Below the pieces are notes generated by a model. The model saw only the letters and a program-made list of their open reading frames with translations, had not been told where the DNA came from and searched no databases. The translations under genes were made by a program, and so were the position numbers. From Microbacterium aerolatum (GTDB lineage Bacteria; Actinomycetota; Actinomycetes; Actinomycetales; Microbacteriaceae), in contig NZ_BJUW01000001.1 of the NCBI RefSeq assembly GCF_007988825.1, forward strand, positions 372,001 through 436,000: a stretch of 64,000 bases of DNA, given 5' to 3'. Position 1 is the first letter of the stretch; each line of letters begins with the position of its first letter. Of the stretch, positions 15,785-24,461 are shown in pieces.

Positions 15785-16588
15785 TCAGTCGTTCGCGCGG
15801 GTGAGCTCGAAGAAGGCGTCGTGCAGGATGCCGTTTGTCGCGAGCGACGATCGCTCCGAGATGCTGTCGGCACCGTCGAAGGACGTGAACCTGCCACCGG
15901 CCTCTCGCACGATGGGCACGGCGGCGGCGATGTCGTACTCCTTGACGTCGAACTCTGCGACCATCTCGAGCCGTCCCTCGGCGAGCATCATGTACGCGTA
16001 CACGTCGCCGTAGGCGCGGTCGCGCCAGACCCGGTCCACGACGCGCAGCAGGGCCGGGAGGTGTCCGGCATCCGCCCACTGGGTGATGCTCTGGAAGCTG
16101 ACCGCGGCGTCATCCAGGGATGCGACCGCTGAGGTCTCGATGCGGCGGGGTCCGCTGTGGGCGGCCGTCCACGCGCCTGCGCCCGTTGAGCCCCACCAGC
16201 GCCGGCCCAGGGCGGGCATGCTGACGACGCCGACCTGCGGGACGCCGTCGATCGCGAGGGCGATCATGGTGCCCCACAGCGGGATGCCGCGCATGAAGTT
16301 CGCGGTGCCGTCGATCGGGTCGATGATCCACTGGCGCTTCGCGTCACCCTCGACGCCGAACTCCTCTCCGAAGATCCCGTCCGACGGGCGTTCCTCGGCG
16401 AGGATCGCGCGCAGCGCGCGCTCTGTGGCGAGGTCGGCATCGGTGACGTGCGACCTGTCCTCCTTGGTGGAGATCTTCAGGTCACCGGCGTCGAACCGCG
16501 GCAGCGACTCGGCATCCGCGGCATCCGCCAGCCGGAGCGCCAGCGCGAGATCGGATGCGAAGCCTTCGGCTGCGGGGGATTCGGTCAC
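15785..16588 (-). CDS. hisN: Inositol-monophosphatase-family phosphatase, probable histidinol-phosphatase
   Basis: A 267-residue Mg-dependent phosphatase of the inositol monophosphatase family. GTG 16588 (VTESPAAEG) is chosen as the start; the frame beyond it runs into the tRNA gene. Family motifs are complete: GEEFG (about residue 87), IDPIDGTANF (about 100-109) and EYDIAAAVPIVREAGG (about 220). The actinobacterial HisN subgroup dephosphorylates histidinol phosphate in histidine synthesis. No his genes are nearby, so inositol- or other sugar-phosphate substrates remain possible. Confidence 0.85.
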   Translation of the reverse strand: MTESPAAEGFASDLALALRLADAADAESLPRFDAGDLKISTKEDRSHVTDADLATERALRAILAEERPSDGIFGEEFGVEGDAKRQWIIDPIDGTANFMRGIPLWGTMIALAIDGVPQVGVVSMPALGRRWWGSTGAGAWTAAHSGPRRIETSAVASLDDAAVSFQSITQWADAGHLPALLRVVDRVWRDRAYGDVYAYMMLAEGRLEMVAEFDVKEYDIAAAVPIVREAGGRFTSFDGADSISERSSLATNGILHDAFFELTRAND

Positions 16589-16693
16589 GTACTCAGGATA
16601 GTGGGCCGGGCGACGCGCGGAGGGCGGCCCCGATTTCGCATGCGCTTGCGAAACTGGTAATGTAATTCCTCGGCCGGGGGTAACCCGGGCCAC

Positions 16694-16766
16694 GCACCTC
16701 TAGCTCAATCGGCAGAGCAATTGACTCTTAATCAATGGGTTCAGGGTTCAAGTCCCTGGGGGTGCA
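16694..16766 (+). tRNA. tRNA-Lys (anticodon CTT)
   Basis: The 73-base sequence folds as a cloverleaf: acceptor GCACCTC/GGGGTGC with discriminator A, D stem GCTC/GAGC, anticodon stem ATTGA/TCAAT with loop CTCTTAA (anticodon CTT), and T-loop GTTCAAGTC. CCA is not encoded. It is followed directly by a terminator. Confidence 0.97.
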
Positions 16767-16773
16767 CGGATAA

Positions 16774-16809
16774 GCCTCGGAACACTCTCGCCAGTGTTCC
16801 GAGGCTTTT
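16774..16809 (+). terminator. Terminator of tRNA-Lys
   Basis: A 13-bp perfect stem (GCCTCGGAACACT and its complement), six-base loop, then TTTT. Confidence 0.9.
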
Positions 16810-16870
16810 CTGCTTCCACTGACACAGGCTGGACTACGCTTCCTCACACCGATTCTCTGCGGGAGGCGCG

Positions 16871-17374
16871 ATGCCTGACTGGACCATTCTGTTCACCACG
16901 GAAACACCCGTGCTGGAGCTGCTTCTTCGGGGCACCGTGCTGTTCTTCGCTCTGCTGGTGCTGATGCGGTTCGTCGGCCAGCGGGAATCCGGTGGTCTGG
17001 GCATGTCCGATCTTCTGGTCATCGTCCTGGTCGGCTCGGCCCTCGGGGACGCCCTCACCGGGGGAGGGACGAACCTGCTGGACGGACTCGTGCCCGTCGC
17101 GACCGTCCTGGTCTGGAGCGTGATCCTCGACGCGCTGACCTACCGATGGCCACGCCTGGCCGTGCTGCTCAAACGCAAGCCGCGACCGCTCGTCATCGAC
17201 GGCCGGCTCGACCGTCGGACGATGCGACGAGAGTTCATCACGGAAGACGAACTGCTCACGCAACTCCGTGCCCACGGACTCAGCGAGGTGTCACAGGTGC
17301 AGCGAGCTCACCTCGAGCCGAACGGCGAGATCAGTGTGATCCCCAAAGACGGCGAAGGCGACGGCACCTCGTGA
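16871..17374 (+). CDS. DUF421/YetF-domain membrane protein
   Basis: A 167-residue protein with three N-terminal membrane helices (to about residue 90) and a small cytoplasmic domain. FALLVLMRFVGQRESGGLGM followed by SDLLVIVLVGSALGDAL is the hallmark of the DUF421 family; PRPLVIDGRLDRRTMRRE fits the YetF C-terminal domain. Members sit in the cytoplasmic membrane and have been linked to stress or spore functions, but no biochemical role is established. GGGAGG lies seven bases before the ATG. It follows the tRNA terminator and is convergent with the next gene. Confidence 0.9.
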   Translation: MPDWTILFTTETPVLELLLRGTVLFFALLVLMRFVGQRESGGLGMSDLLVIVLVGSALGDALTGGGTNLLDGLVPVATVLVWSVILDALTYRWPRLAVLLKRKPRPLVIDGRLDRRTMRREFITEDELLTQLRAHGLSEVSQVQRAHLEPNGEISVIPKDGEGDGTS

Positions 17375-17383
17375 GCGCGCCTC

Positions 17384-17866
17384 TCACGCGACGGCGATGA
17401 CCTGACCGTTCGTGAGCTGCCGCAGTGTCTCGAACGTCAGGGGCATGACCGTGTGCGGATGCCCCGCTGCGGCCCAGATCTCTTCGAACTGTTCCAGCGC
17501 ATCGTCGATGTACGTGCGCAGCGGCGAGGGGTGTCCGACGGGAGCGACGCCGCCGATCGCCTGCCCCGTCGCCTCGCGAACGACGGATGCCGGCGCCATC
17601 TCCACGCGCCCTGCGCCGATGCTCGCGGCGACCACGCCGACGTCCGCCCGGTGGCCGCCGCTCGTCATCACCAGAACGGGCTCACCGTCGGCGACGAAGA
17701 CAAGACTGTTCGCGATGGCCGCGACATCGCAGCCGATCGCTGATGCCGCCTCGACCGCTGTGCGCGCAGAATCAGGCAGCACCCGGATCTCCGACTCGAT
17801 GCCGGCGGATTCCAGGTGCTGCCTCACGAGGCGGCTGCGTTCGGGGAGAGGTGCGGCTTCACTCAT
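17384..17866 (-). CDS. YbaK/ProX-type aminoacyl-tRNA deacylase
   Basis: A 160-residue protein of the YbaK/EbsC/ProX superfamily, which hydrolyses mischarged aminoacyl-tRNA. Family features: ANSLVFVADGEPVLVMTSGG (about 53-72), GQAIGGVAPVGHP (about 104-116) and the C-terminal AAGHPHTVMPLTFE. The Lys usually present at the SLVF position is replaced by Ser (ANSLVF), so it belongs to a subgroup whose activity is less sure. The end of the gene lies 10 bases from the convergent DUF421 gene. Confidence 0.85.
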   Translation of the reverse strand: MSEAAPLPERSRLVRQHLESAGIESEIRVLPDSARTAVEAASAIGCDVAAIANSLVFVADGEPVLVMTSGGHRADVGVVAASIGAGRVEMAPASVVREATGQAIGGVAPVGHPSPLRTYIDDALEQFEEIWAAAGHPHTVMPLTFETLRQLTNGQVIAVA

Positions 17867-17887
17867 GGCCCCACCGTAGCGAACGGC

Positions 17888-19120
17888 TCAGCCGGCGTCG
17901 CCGACCGTGATCGCCTCGGCGTCCTCTGTGAGAGCGTCCGCCGGCTCGTCGTCGATGCGCGCGAGGACCTTCCGCCCCAGGAACACGGTGAGCGTCGCGA
18001 TCAGCACGGACGCCGCGGCGAACAGGTACGGAACGGTGGAGTTGAACGCGTGCCACAGCAGTGCGGCGATCGGCGGAGCCATCGCGCCGCCGATGAAGCG
18101 CACGGCAGAGTACGCGGACGATGCGACAGAGCGCGGCAGGTCGGTCGCCTCCATGACGGCTTCGGTGAGGACCGTGTTCATGACGCCGAGCAGCAGTCCG
18201 CCGATGATGATGAAGGTCACCAGTGCGGGTGCCGTCTCTGCGACGAAACCGGCCGCGACGAGGTCGGCGGCGAGCAGCGGCAGCACGGTGAGGATGATCG
18301 CGGTGCGCGACATGCGCCGCATCATCCAGGGCGCGACCCAGATGCTGGTGATCGCCAGCGCGACACCCCAGCCGAAGAAGGTCAGCCCGATGCCCATCGC
18401 GCCGAAGCCGAGCGGGAACGGCGAGAACGCGAGCAGGACGAAGAACCCGATGTTGTAGAACAGGGCCGCGACCGCGAGGATCGCCAGCGCCGGGCGGCCG
18501 AGCGCCTTGAACGGCGCCGAGAACGGCACCGGTTCACGCTTCTCAGCGGGGCCGCGCAGCAGCGTGAGCACCGCGATGAACGCGATTGCCATGAGCACGA
18601 CGACGCCGAAGAACGGACCGCGCCAGCTGACCTCGCCGAGCAGGCCGCCCAGGAGCGGGCCGATGGCGATGCCGAGTCCGAGTGCCGCCTCGTACAGGAC
18701 GATCGCCGCGCCGCTTCCCCCGGAAGCCGACCCGACGATCGTTGCGAGCGCCGTCGAGATGAACAGCGCGTTGCCGAGGCCCCACCCGGCGCGGAAGCCG
18801 ATGATCGCGTCGACGCTGCCGCTCAGGGCGGACGCGAGGGCGAACACGATGATGAGGGCGAGTCCGATCATCAGGGTGGCCTTGGCACCGATCCGGCTCG
18901 AGATCCAGCTGGTGACGAGCATGGCGAGCCCGGTCACGAGCAGGTAGCTGGTGAAGAGCAGCTCGGTCTCGGTGGGCGTGGCCGCCAGGGAGTCGGCGAT
19001 GGCCGGGAGGATCGGATCGACAAGCCCGATGCCCATGAACGCCACGACGCTCGCGAACGCCACCGCCCATACCTGCGCCGGCTGACGCCAGATCGATGCC
19101 GTCGTCTCGGCCTTGTTCAT
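17888..19120 (-). CDS. MFS drug-efflux-type transporter
   Basis: A 410-residue protein with twelve membrane helices. LGIAIGPLLGG (about residue 155) is the motif C of proton-drug antiporters. The ATG at 19120 overlaps the stop of the upstream MarR gene (ATGA), which fixes the start and shows translational coupling. An efflux pump controlled by its own MarR regulator is a common resistance arrangement; the substrate is unknown. The longer open frame upstream is only the MarR gene in another frame. Confidence 0.92.
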   Translation of the reverse strand: MNKAETTASIWRQPAQVWAVAFASVVAFMGIGLVDPILPAIADSLAATPTETELLFTSYLLVTGLAMLVTSWISSRIGAKATLMIGLALIIVFALASALSGSVDAIIGFRAGWGLGNALFISTALATIVGSASGGSGAAIVLYEAALGLGIAIGPLLGGLLGEVSWRGPFFGVVVLMAIAFIAVLTLLRGPAEKREPVPFSAPFKALGRPALAILAVAALFYNIGFFVLLAFSPFPLGFGAMGIGLTFFGWGVALAITSIWVAPWMMRRMSRTAIILTVLPLLAADLVAAGFVAETAPALVTFIIIGGLLLGVMNTVLTEAVMEATDLPRSVASSAYSAVRFIGGAMAPPIAALLWHAFNSTVPYLFAAASVLIATLTVFLGRKVLARIDDEPADALTEDAEAITVGDAG

Positions 19121-19560
19121 TCGCGTTCTCCATTCTGCGAGGACTGTTCGATGCTGTGTGCGGCGAGGATCTCCGCCGCACGATGAAGCGCTTCCCAGTC
19201 CGCGGCATCCAGATCCGCGAAGCGCGGGGCCAGCGTGACGCGGAACGACTCGCGCCAGTCCGTCAGCGCGTTGTGACCTGCCGCCGTGATGTCGACCACG
19301 ATCGCCCGCGAATCCGACGGATCGGGGGAGCGGGTCACGAGCCCGGCGCGCTCGAGATCGCCGATCAGCCGGGTCATTCCCGGCTGAGTCGTGCGCGATG
19401 CCCGCGCGAGCGCGCCGACCCGCTGGCCGGACTCGCGCTCGAGCAGCGTGAGGGCGCGCCACTGGGCGGCAGGGGCGTCGTTCGCGGCATCCTGTGCGGC
19501 GATCCGCGCCAGGGCGTGCGCCGAGACGACGATCGACGAGATGACCTCATCACGATTCAT
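19117..19560 (-). CDS. MarR-family regulator
   Basis: A 147-residue winged-helix regulator. The start at ATG 19560 (MNRDEVISS) is preferred over an extension to 19614, which runs through the operator. The core is ALTLLERESGQRVGALARAS, then TTQPGMTRLIGDLERAGLVT, and the wing DPSDSRAIVVDIT. It is coupled to the MFS pump and is divergent from the ABC transporter operon at 19691, so it may control both. The likely operator is the palindrome at 19573-19586. Confidence 0.92.
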   Translation of the reverse strand: MNRDEVISSIVVSAHALARIAAQDAANDAPAAQWRALTLLERESGQRVGALARASRTTQPGMTRLIGDLERAGLVTRSPDPSDSRAIVVDITAAGHNALTDWRESFRVTLAPRFADLDAADWEALHRAAEILAAHSIEQSSQNGERE

Positions 19561-19572
19561 ACCATCAACTAT

Positions 19573-19586
19573 ATACCGCATGGTAT
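19573..19586. promoter_or_regulatory. MarR-type operator
   Basis: ATACC, four bases, GGTAT: a palindrome 13 bases before the MarR start and just before the promoter of the divergent ABC operon. It fits autoregulation. Confidence 0.6.
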
Positions 19587-19597
19587 GTATTGTGCGC

Positions 19598-19654
19598 TTG
19601 ACCCAATGCAGCACTCCGTTTACAGTTCAAGTAACCTGAATCAGCTTTCAGGTT
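19598..19654 (+). promoter_or_regulatory. Promoter and operator of the ABC transporter operon
   Basis: TTGACC at 19598-19603 and TACAGT at 19621-19626 are spaced by 17 bases, a good sigma-70-type promoter. Just downstream, AACCTGAA, six bases, TTCAGGTT (19633-19654) is a perfect palindrome placed where a repressor would block transcription. The TetR encoded in the operon is the natural candidate to bind it. Confidence 0.65.
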
Positions 19655-19690
19655 CAGCATCAAGACCTTCCAAGGGCGAAAGGCATTCAC

Positions 19691-20881
19691 ATGCGAGTTT
19701 CGAAGAAGTTGCTCCTGGGCTCCGTGGTCGCCACGGCCGCCCTCGTTCTGGCGGCCTGTGCGCCGCAGGCCGCGACCGGTGGCGGCGGCGAAGGCGAGGG
19801 CGATGGCCCCGCCGAGATCGTCGCCGGCGTCATCACCAGCGAGACCGGTCCGCTCGCCGGCTACGGCAAGCAGTACCTCGACGCGTTCAAGGCCGGCCTC
19901 GACTACGCGACCGACGGCACGAACGAGGTCGACGGCACCAAGATCACCATCGAGTACCGCGACGATGCCGGCGACCCCGACACCGCCGTGACCGCCGCGA
20001 AGGAGCTCATCGGCGACGGAGTCAATGTGCTCCTGGGCAGCGCTTCGTCCGGCGTCGCGCTCGCGATGGCAGAACAGGCCGAGCAGAACAAGGTGCTGTT
20101 CATCTCCGGGCCGGCGGCCGCCGACGCCGTCACCGGCATCAACGAGTACACGTTCCGCTCCGGCCGCCAGTCCGCACAGGACGTCGCCACGGCCGGTACA
20201 TTCCTCGACGACATCGACGGCAAGACGGTCGCCGTGTTCGCGCAGAACAACGCCTTCGGTCAGGGCAACGTCGCCGCCGTCGAGGCGATCCTCGGCGGCC
20301 AGGGCGCGACCGTCACCCCGGTGCTCGTCGCCGAAGATGTCACCGAGTTCACCCCCTTCGCGCAGCAGGTGCTGAGCGCTCAGCCCGACCTCGTGTTCGT
20401 GGCATGGGCCGGCGCGACCTCCGGTGCCATGTGGCAGGCGATGAGCCAGCAGGGCGTGCTCGAGGACATCCCGGTGGTCACGGGCCTCGGTGACGCCGCG
20501 ACGTTCGGCGCGTACGGCGAGGCGAGCGAGCAGATCAACTTCCTGAACCACTACTTCCCGGCAGCGCCCGACAACGAGGTCAACACCGCCATGGTCGAGG
20601 CGATCGAGGCCGCCGGCGGCACGCCTGACCTGTTCAGCCCGGACGGCTTCAACGCCGCGATCATGCTCGTGCAGGCCGTGCGAGAGGGCAAGGGCGACGT
20701 GGATGCCATGATCACCGCTCTCGAGGGCTTCGAGTTCGAGGGACCGAAGGGCACCAACACGGTGCGGGCCGAGGACCACGCCCTCCTGCAGGACATGTAC
20801 CAGGCGAAGCTCGTCGCCGACGGTTCGGGATTCGTGCCCGAGCTCGTCGCCACGGTCGACGCCGCCGACGTCGCTCCGTGA
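19691..20881 (+). CDS. ABC transporter substrate-binding lipoprotein (LivJ/peripla_BP_6 type)
   Basis: A 396-residue type-I binding protein with signal peptide and lipobox (LAAC, Cys at about residue 23). The mature domain begins VAGVITSETGPLAGYGKQ and has the family segments LIGDGVNVLLGSASSGVALA and VFAQNNAFGQG. It captures the substrate outside the cell for the LivFGHM-type transporter encoded next. The operon context (acyl-CoA ligase, hydroxybutyrate dehydrogenase) argues for a carboxylate rather than leucine or valine. GAAAGG lies before the ATG. Confidence 0.93.
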   Translation: MRVSKKLLLGSVVATAALVLAACAPQAATGGGGEGEGDGPAEIVAGVITSETGPLAGYGKQYLDAFKAGLDYATDGTNEVDGTKITIEYRDDAGDPDTAVTAAKELIGDGVNVLLGSASSGVALAMAEQAEQNKVLFISGPAAADAVTGINEYTFRSGRQSAQDVATAGTFLDDIDGKTVAVFAQNNAFGQGNVAAVEAILGGQGATVTPVLVAEDVTEFTPFAQQVLSAQPDLVFVAWAGATSGAMWQAMSQQGVLEDIPVVTGLGDAATFGAYGEASEQINFLNHYFPAAPDNEVNTAMVEAIEAAGGTPDLFSPDGFNAAIMLVQAVREGKGDVDAMITALEGFEFEGPKGTNTVRAEDHALLQDMYQAKLVADGSGFVPELVATVDAADVAP

Positions 20882-20900
20882 TCGGAAGGCTGAGCACTCC

Positions 20901-21695
20901 ATGAACGACACCCCAGTCCTGTCCGAGCGCAGACCGGAAGGTGCGGCGCTGCGCGTCGAGGGCCTCGGTCTCCAGATCGGCGGAGCGACGATCCTCAAGG
21001 ACGTCGACCTCGACATCGCACCCGGCTCCCTCGTGGGGGTCATCGGACCGAACGGCGCCGGAAAGACCACGCTGTTCAACGCGATCTCGGGCGTGATCCG
21101 GCCCACAGCCGGCCGGATCCTCCTCGACGGCGACGACATCACCGGACTGTCCGTCCCGAAGCGGGCTCGGGCAGGACTGGGGCGCACGTTTCAGACATCG
21201 AGTCTCTTCCCCAGGCTCAGCATCCTCGAGAACGTCCGGGTGGCCGTGCAGGCCGCCCACGGGGGCAGCTACTCACTGCTGAAGTTCCCGCGTCGCGAGG
21301 ACGCGGCGACCGCGCAGGCGATCGAGGTGCTCGAGCAGGTCGGACTCGCACACCGGCTGGACACGCCGGCCGGAGACATCAGCCACGGCGACAAGCGCAA
21401 GCTCGAGATCGCGTCGCTGATGGCCACCGACTCCCGGCTCGTCCTCCTCGACGAGCCGATGGCAGGCGTCGCCTCAGGCGACGTCGCCGGCCTCGTGGAG
21501 AACATCCGCGAGATGCAGCGCGCCAGCGGCTGCACGGTGCTGATGGTCGAGCATCACATCGATGTGCTCATGGGCCTGGTGGACCTGGTCGCGGTGATGT
21601 ACTTCGGCACGATCATCGCCCTGGACACCCCGCAGAACATCATGGAGAACCCGACAGTGCAGAGCGCCTATCTCGGAACGGGGGCGACAGCATGA
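20901..21695 (+). CDS. livG: ABC transporter ATPase (LivG type)
   Basis: A 264-residue ATPase. Walker A is GPNGAGKTT (residues 49-57), the signature is the LivG-like variant ISHGDKRKLEIA, Walker B is LVLLDEPMAG, and the switch is VEHH. It couples ATP hydrolysis to the permeases LivH and LivM. Its end overlaps the next gene by four bases. The symbol reflects family only; the substrate may not be an amino acid. Confidence 0.93.
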   Translation: MNDTPVLSERRPEGAALRVEGLGLQIGGATILKDVDLDIAPGSLVGVIGPNGAGKTTLFNAISGVIRPTAGRILLDGDDITGLSVPKRARAGLGRTFQTSSLFPRLSILENVRVAVQAAHGGSYSLLKFPRREDAATAQAIEVLEQVGLAHRLDTPAGDISHGDKRKLEIASLMATDSRLVLLDEPMAGVASGDVAGLVENIREMQRASGCTVLMVEHHIDVLMGLVDLVAVMYFGTIIALDTPQNIMENPTVQSAYLGTGATA

Positions 21696-22402
21696 CCGAC
21701 CCCATCCTGCAGGTGCGATCCCTGCGCGCCTCGATCGCTGGCCAGCAGGTCGTCGAGGACGTCTCCTTCGACGTCCCCGCCACCGGCATCACCGCCGTTC
21801 TCGGTCGCAACGGCGTCGGCAAGACCTCGACGCTGCGCGGCATCCTGGGTCTGATCTCGAGGCGCGGCGAGGTGCTCCTCGAAGGGGAGCGGATCGACAG
21901 CCTTCCCACGCACAAGATCGTCCAGCGCGGCGTCGGCTACGTCCCCGAGGATCGCGAGGTCTTCGCAGGCCTCACCGTCGCCGAGAACCTCGCCCTCGCG
22001 GAGCGCCAGCGCGCACCGCGCCACGACTTCGTCGCCGAACTCTTCCCCGACCTCGTCCAGCGACGCGACCAGCGCGCCGGCACACTGTCGGGCGGGCAGC
22101 AGCAGATGGTCTCCGTCGCCCGCGCCCTCCTCAACGACAACCGGATCATCCTCGTCGACGAGCCCACCAAGGGTCTCGCGCCCAAGATCGTCCAGGAGGT
22201 CGCGGAGGCGCTGGCAGAAGCAGCCAAAACCGTTCCCGTCCTGCTCGTCGAGCAGAACCTCGAAGTCGTCCGGCAGCTCGCGAGCGGCGCCGTCGTGATC
22301 GCCGGCGGACGCGTCGTGCACACCGGAGACGCGAACGAGATCCTCGACGACCCCGACCTCACCCGAAGACTTCTCGGCGTCAGCGCGGAGGTGCACCAGT
22401 GA
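21692..22402 (+). CDS. livF: ABC transporter ATPase (LivF type)
   Basis: A 236-residue ATPase, the second of the pair. Walker A is GRNGVGKTS (38-46), the signature LSGGQQQMV and Walker B IILVDEPTKGL. The start (ATGA) overlaps the stop of livG and its end overlaps livH, showing strict operon organisation. Works as heterodimer with LivG. Confidence 0.93.
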   Translation: MTDPILQVRSLRASIAGQQVVEDVSFDVPATGITAVLGRNGVGKTSTLRGILGLISRRGEVLLEGERIDSLPTHKIVQRGVGYVPEDREVFAGLTVAENLALAERQRAPRHDFVAELFPDLVQRRDQRAGTLSGGQQQMVSVARALLNDNRIILVDEPTKGLAPKIVQEVAEALAEAAKTVPVLLVEQNLEVVRQLASGAVVIAGGRVVHTGDANEILDDPDLTRRLLGVSAEVHQ

Positions 22403-23277
22403 GCGCCCTCATCCTCACACTCATCATCGGAGTCGGCCTCGGCGCCCTGTACTTCCTCGTGGCCAGCGGCCTGAGCCTCATCTACGGCCTCATGCACGTG
22501 CTGAACTTCGCGCACGGCGCGTTCCTGACCCTCAGCGCTTTCGTCGGCTGGGCGGTCGCGCAGGCGATCGGCGCCGACACCTGGCCGGGATTCCTGCTCT
22601 CGATCCTCGTCGGCGCCGTGGTCGGCGCGGTGTTCGCCACCCTGACGGAGCTCATCCTGATCAGACCCCTGTACGAACGGCACATCGAGCAGGTGCTCGT
22701 GACCGTCGGCCTCTCGTTCGCCGCGATCGCCCTGTTCGAGGGCATCTGGGGGACGGATGCCATCAACATCACCGGCCCGTCGTGGCTCGGTAGCACGACC
22801 GACGTCCTCGGCGCCAGCATCCCGAACAAGTACTGGGTGCTGATCATCGCGGCGGCCCTCGTGCTCGCCGGCCTCGTGCTCTTCCTGAAGAAGACCCGCT
22901 ACGGCATGATCATCCGCGCCGGCGTCGAGAACCGCGCCATGGTCACCGCCCTCGGCATCGATGTGCGCCGCTCGTTCACGCTGGTGTTCGCGATCGGCGG
23001 CGCGGCGGCCGGTATAGGCGGGGTGCTGGCCATGCACGCCATGACCTACGTCTCCGCTCATCTCGGTTCGGCCCTGCTGATCTTCGCGTTCATCGTCACA
23101 GTGGTCGGCGGGCTCGGCTCGCTGACGGGCGCGGCGATCGCCTCGGTGCTCGTCGCCGTCCTGCAGCAGGTCGCCAACACCTATCTCGGCGGCACCGGCG
23201 ACTTCATCGTCGTCATCCTGCTCGCCGTCGTCCTGCTCGTGCGTCCTGCGGGCCTCATGGGGAGGAAGGCATCATGA
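22399..23277 (+). CDS. livH: ABC transporter permease (LivH type)
   Basis: A 292-residue membrane protein with about eight helices. The start GTG overlaps the livF stop. Family segments are SLIYGLMHVLNFAHGAF near residue 33 and VVGGLGSLTGAAIASVLVA near 235. It forms the channel together with LivM. Its end overlaps livM by four bases. Confidence 0.93.
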   Translation: MSALILTLIIGVGLGALYFLVASGLSLIYGLMHVLNFAHGAFLTLSAFVGWAVAQAIGADTWPGFLLSILVGAVVGAVFATLTELILIRPLYERHIEQVLVTVGLSFAAIALFEGIWGTDAINITGPSWLGSTTDVLGASIPNKYWVLIIAAALVLAGLVLFLKKTRYGMIIRAGVENRAMVTALGIDVRRSFTLVFAIGGAAAGIGGVLAMHAMTYVSAHLGSALLIFAFIVTVVGGLGSLTGAAIASVLVAVLQQVANTYLGGTGDFIVVILLAVVLLVRPAGLMGRKAS

Positions 23278-24461
23278 CCCTTCGATCCCCACGCCCCACT
23301 CCGAACAGCGCTCCGCGCCGCCCGGAGCCTCCGGGGCGCGTGGGCCCCGCTCAGGGTCCGATCTTGAAGTCCCTCGCACCCGTCGTCGTCGGCGTCGTCC
23401 TCGTCATCGTGATGGCGATCCTGCCGCTGTTGAATCTCTCGCTGCCCGGCATCCTGCCCGGCCCGACCTACACGCCGGGCTCGCTGGCCCTGCTCTCGCT
23501 GTGCATGGTGTTCGCCGCCCTGGCGCTGTCGTACAACCTGCTGCTGGGATCGGCCGGCATGCTGTCGTTCGGGCACGCCCTCTACTTCGGCGCCGGAGCG
23601 TACGGCCTCGGCATCCTGCTCGACGCCTTCGCTCTCCCGCTGTGGCAGGGCGTGTTCGTCGCCCTCATCGGCGGGATGGTGATCGCACTGGTCACCGGCG
23701 CGGTCGCGATGCGGGTGAACGGCATTCCGTTCGCGATGGTCACCCTCGCGTTCGCGCAGGCCGGATCCGTGCTCGTCAGGCGCAACCAGGCGATCACCGG
23801 CGGTGAGGAGGGCCTCGGCCTGCACACCGACAGCGTGCCGGACTGGCTGGTCGGCGTGATCAACACCCGCAACCTCTACTGGTTCGCGCTCATCGTGCTC
23901 GTGCTCGTCTATCTCATCGTCCTCTGGGTCGACAAGTCCCGCCTCGGCCACCTCGCGGCGGCGGCGCGCGAGAACGAGCTGCGCGTCCAGGTGCTGGGCC
24001 TGCGCCCGGCCAGGGCGAAGCTCATCGTCTTCGTCATCGCCGCCCTGTGCGCGAGCCTGGCCGGCATCGCCTACCTGCTGTTGCAGTCGGGCACCCAGCC
24101 CAGTGCTGTGGGCGCAGACCTCACGATCACCGTTCTGGTGATGGTGGTGCTCGGCGGCGTCGGATTCCGGTGGGGCGCGATCGCCGGCGGCGTGCTCTAC
24201 ACGATCCTCGACCAGCGGCTCACTGTGCTCGCCAGGGCCGAGGGGATCCAGGCCCTTCCCGACTTCCTGCGCATCCCGCTCTCGGAGCCGCTGTTCCTGC
24301 TGGGCGTACTGTTCATCCTTGTGGTCATGTTCCTGCCCGGCGGCATTGCCGGAACCGTCGACAGTCTGCGCCGCCGCCGTGGCGCCGCAGCGGCTGCACC
24401 CGGGTCGCTGGGCGCGCTGGAGGACAGCGAGTCGGTCGAGGCCGAGGTGAGCGTGCGATGA
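23274..24461 (+). CDS. livM: ABC transporter permease (LivM type)
   Basis: A 395-residue permease with a Pro/Arg-rich N-terminal tail of about 40 residues before the first helix. LLGSAGMLSFGHALYFGAGA (about 84) and VLGGVGFRWGAIAGG (about 290) are typical of LivM. It overlaps both neighbours (livH and the acyl-CoA ligase) by four bases. Confidence 0.93.
   Translation: MTLRSPRPTPNSAPRRPEPPGRVGPAQGPILKSLAPVVVGVVLVIVMAILPLLNLSLPGILPGPTYTPGSLALLSLCMVFAALALSYNLLLGSAGMLSFGHALYFGAGAYGLGILLDAFALPLWQGVFVALIGGMVIALVTGAVAMRVNGIPFAMVTLAFAQAGSVLVRRNQAITGGEEGLGLHTDSVPDWLVGVINTRNLYWFALIVLVLVYLIVLWVDKSRLGHLAAAARENELRVQVLGLRPARAKLIVFVIAALCASLAGIAYLLLQSGTQPSAVGADLTITVLVMVVLGGVGFRWGAIAGGVLYTILDQRLTVLARAEGIQALPDFLRIPLSEPLFLLGVLFILVVMFLPGGIAGTVDSLRRRRGAAAAAPGSLGALEDSESVEAEVSVR

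Noticed and set aside
16694..16766. tRNA-Lys as proven integration site
   Set aside because: No direct repeat of its 3' end and no integrase were found in the left part of the window.
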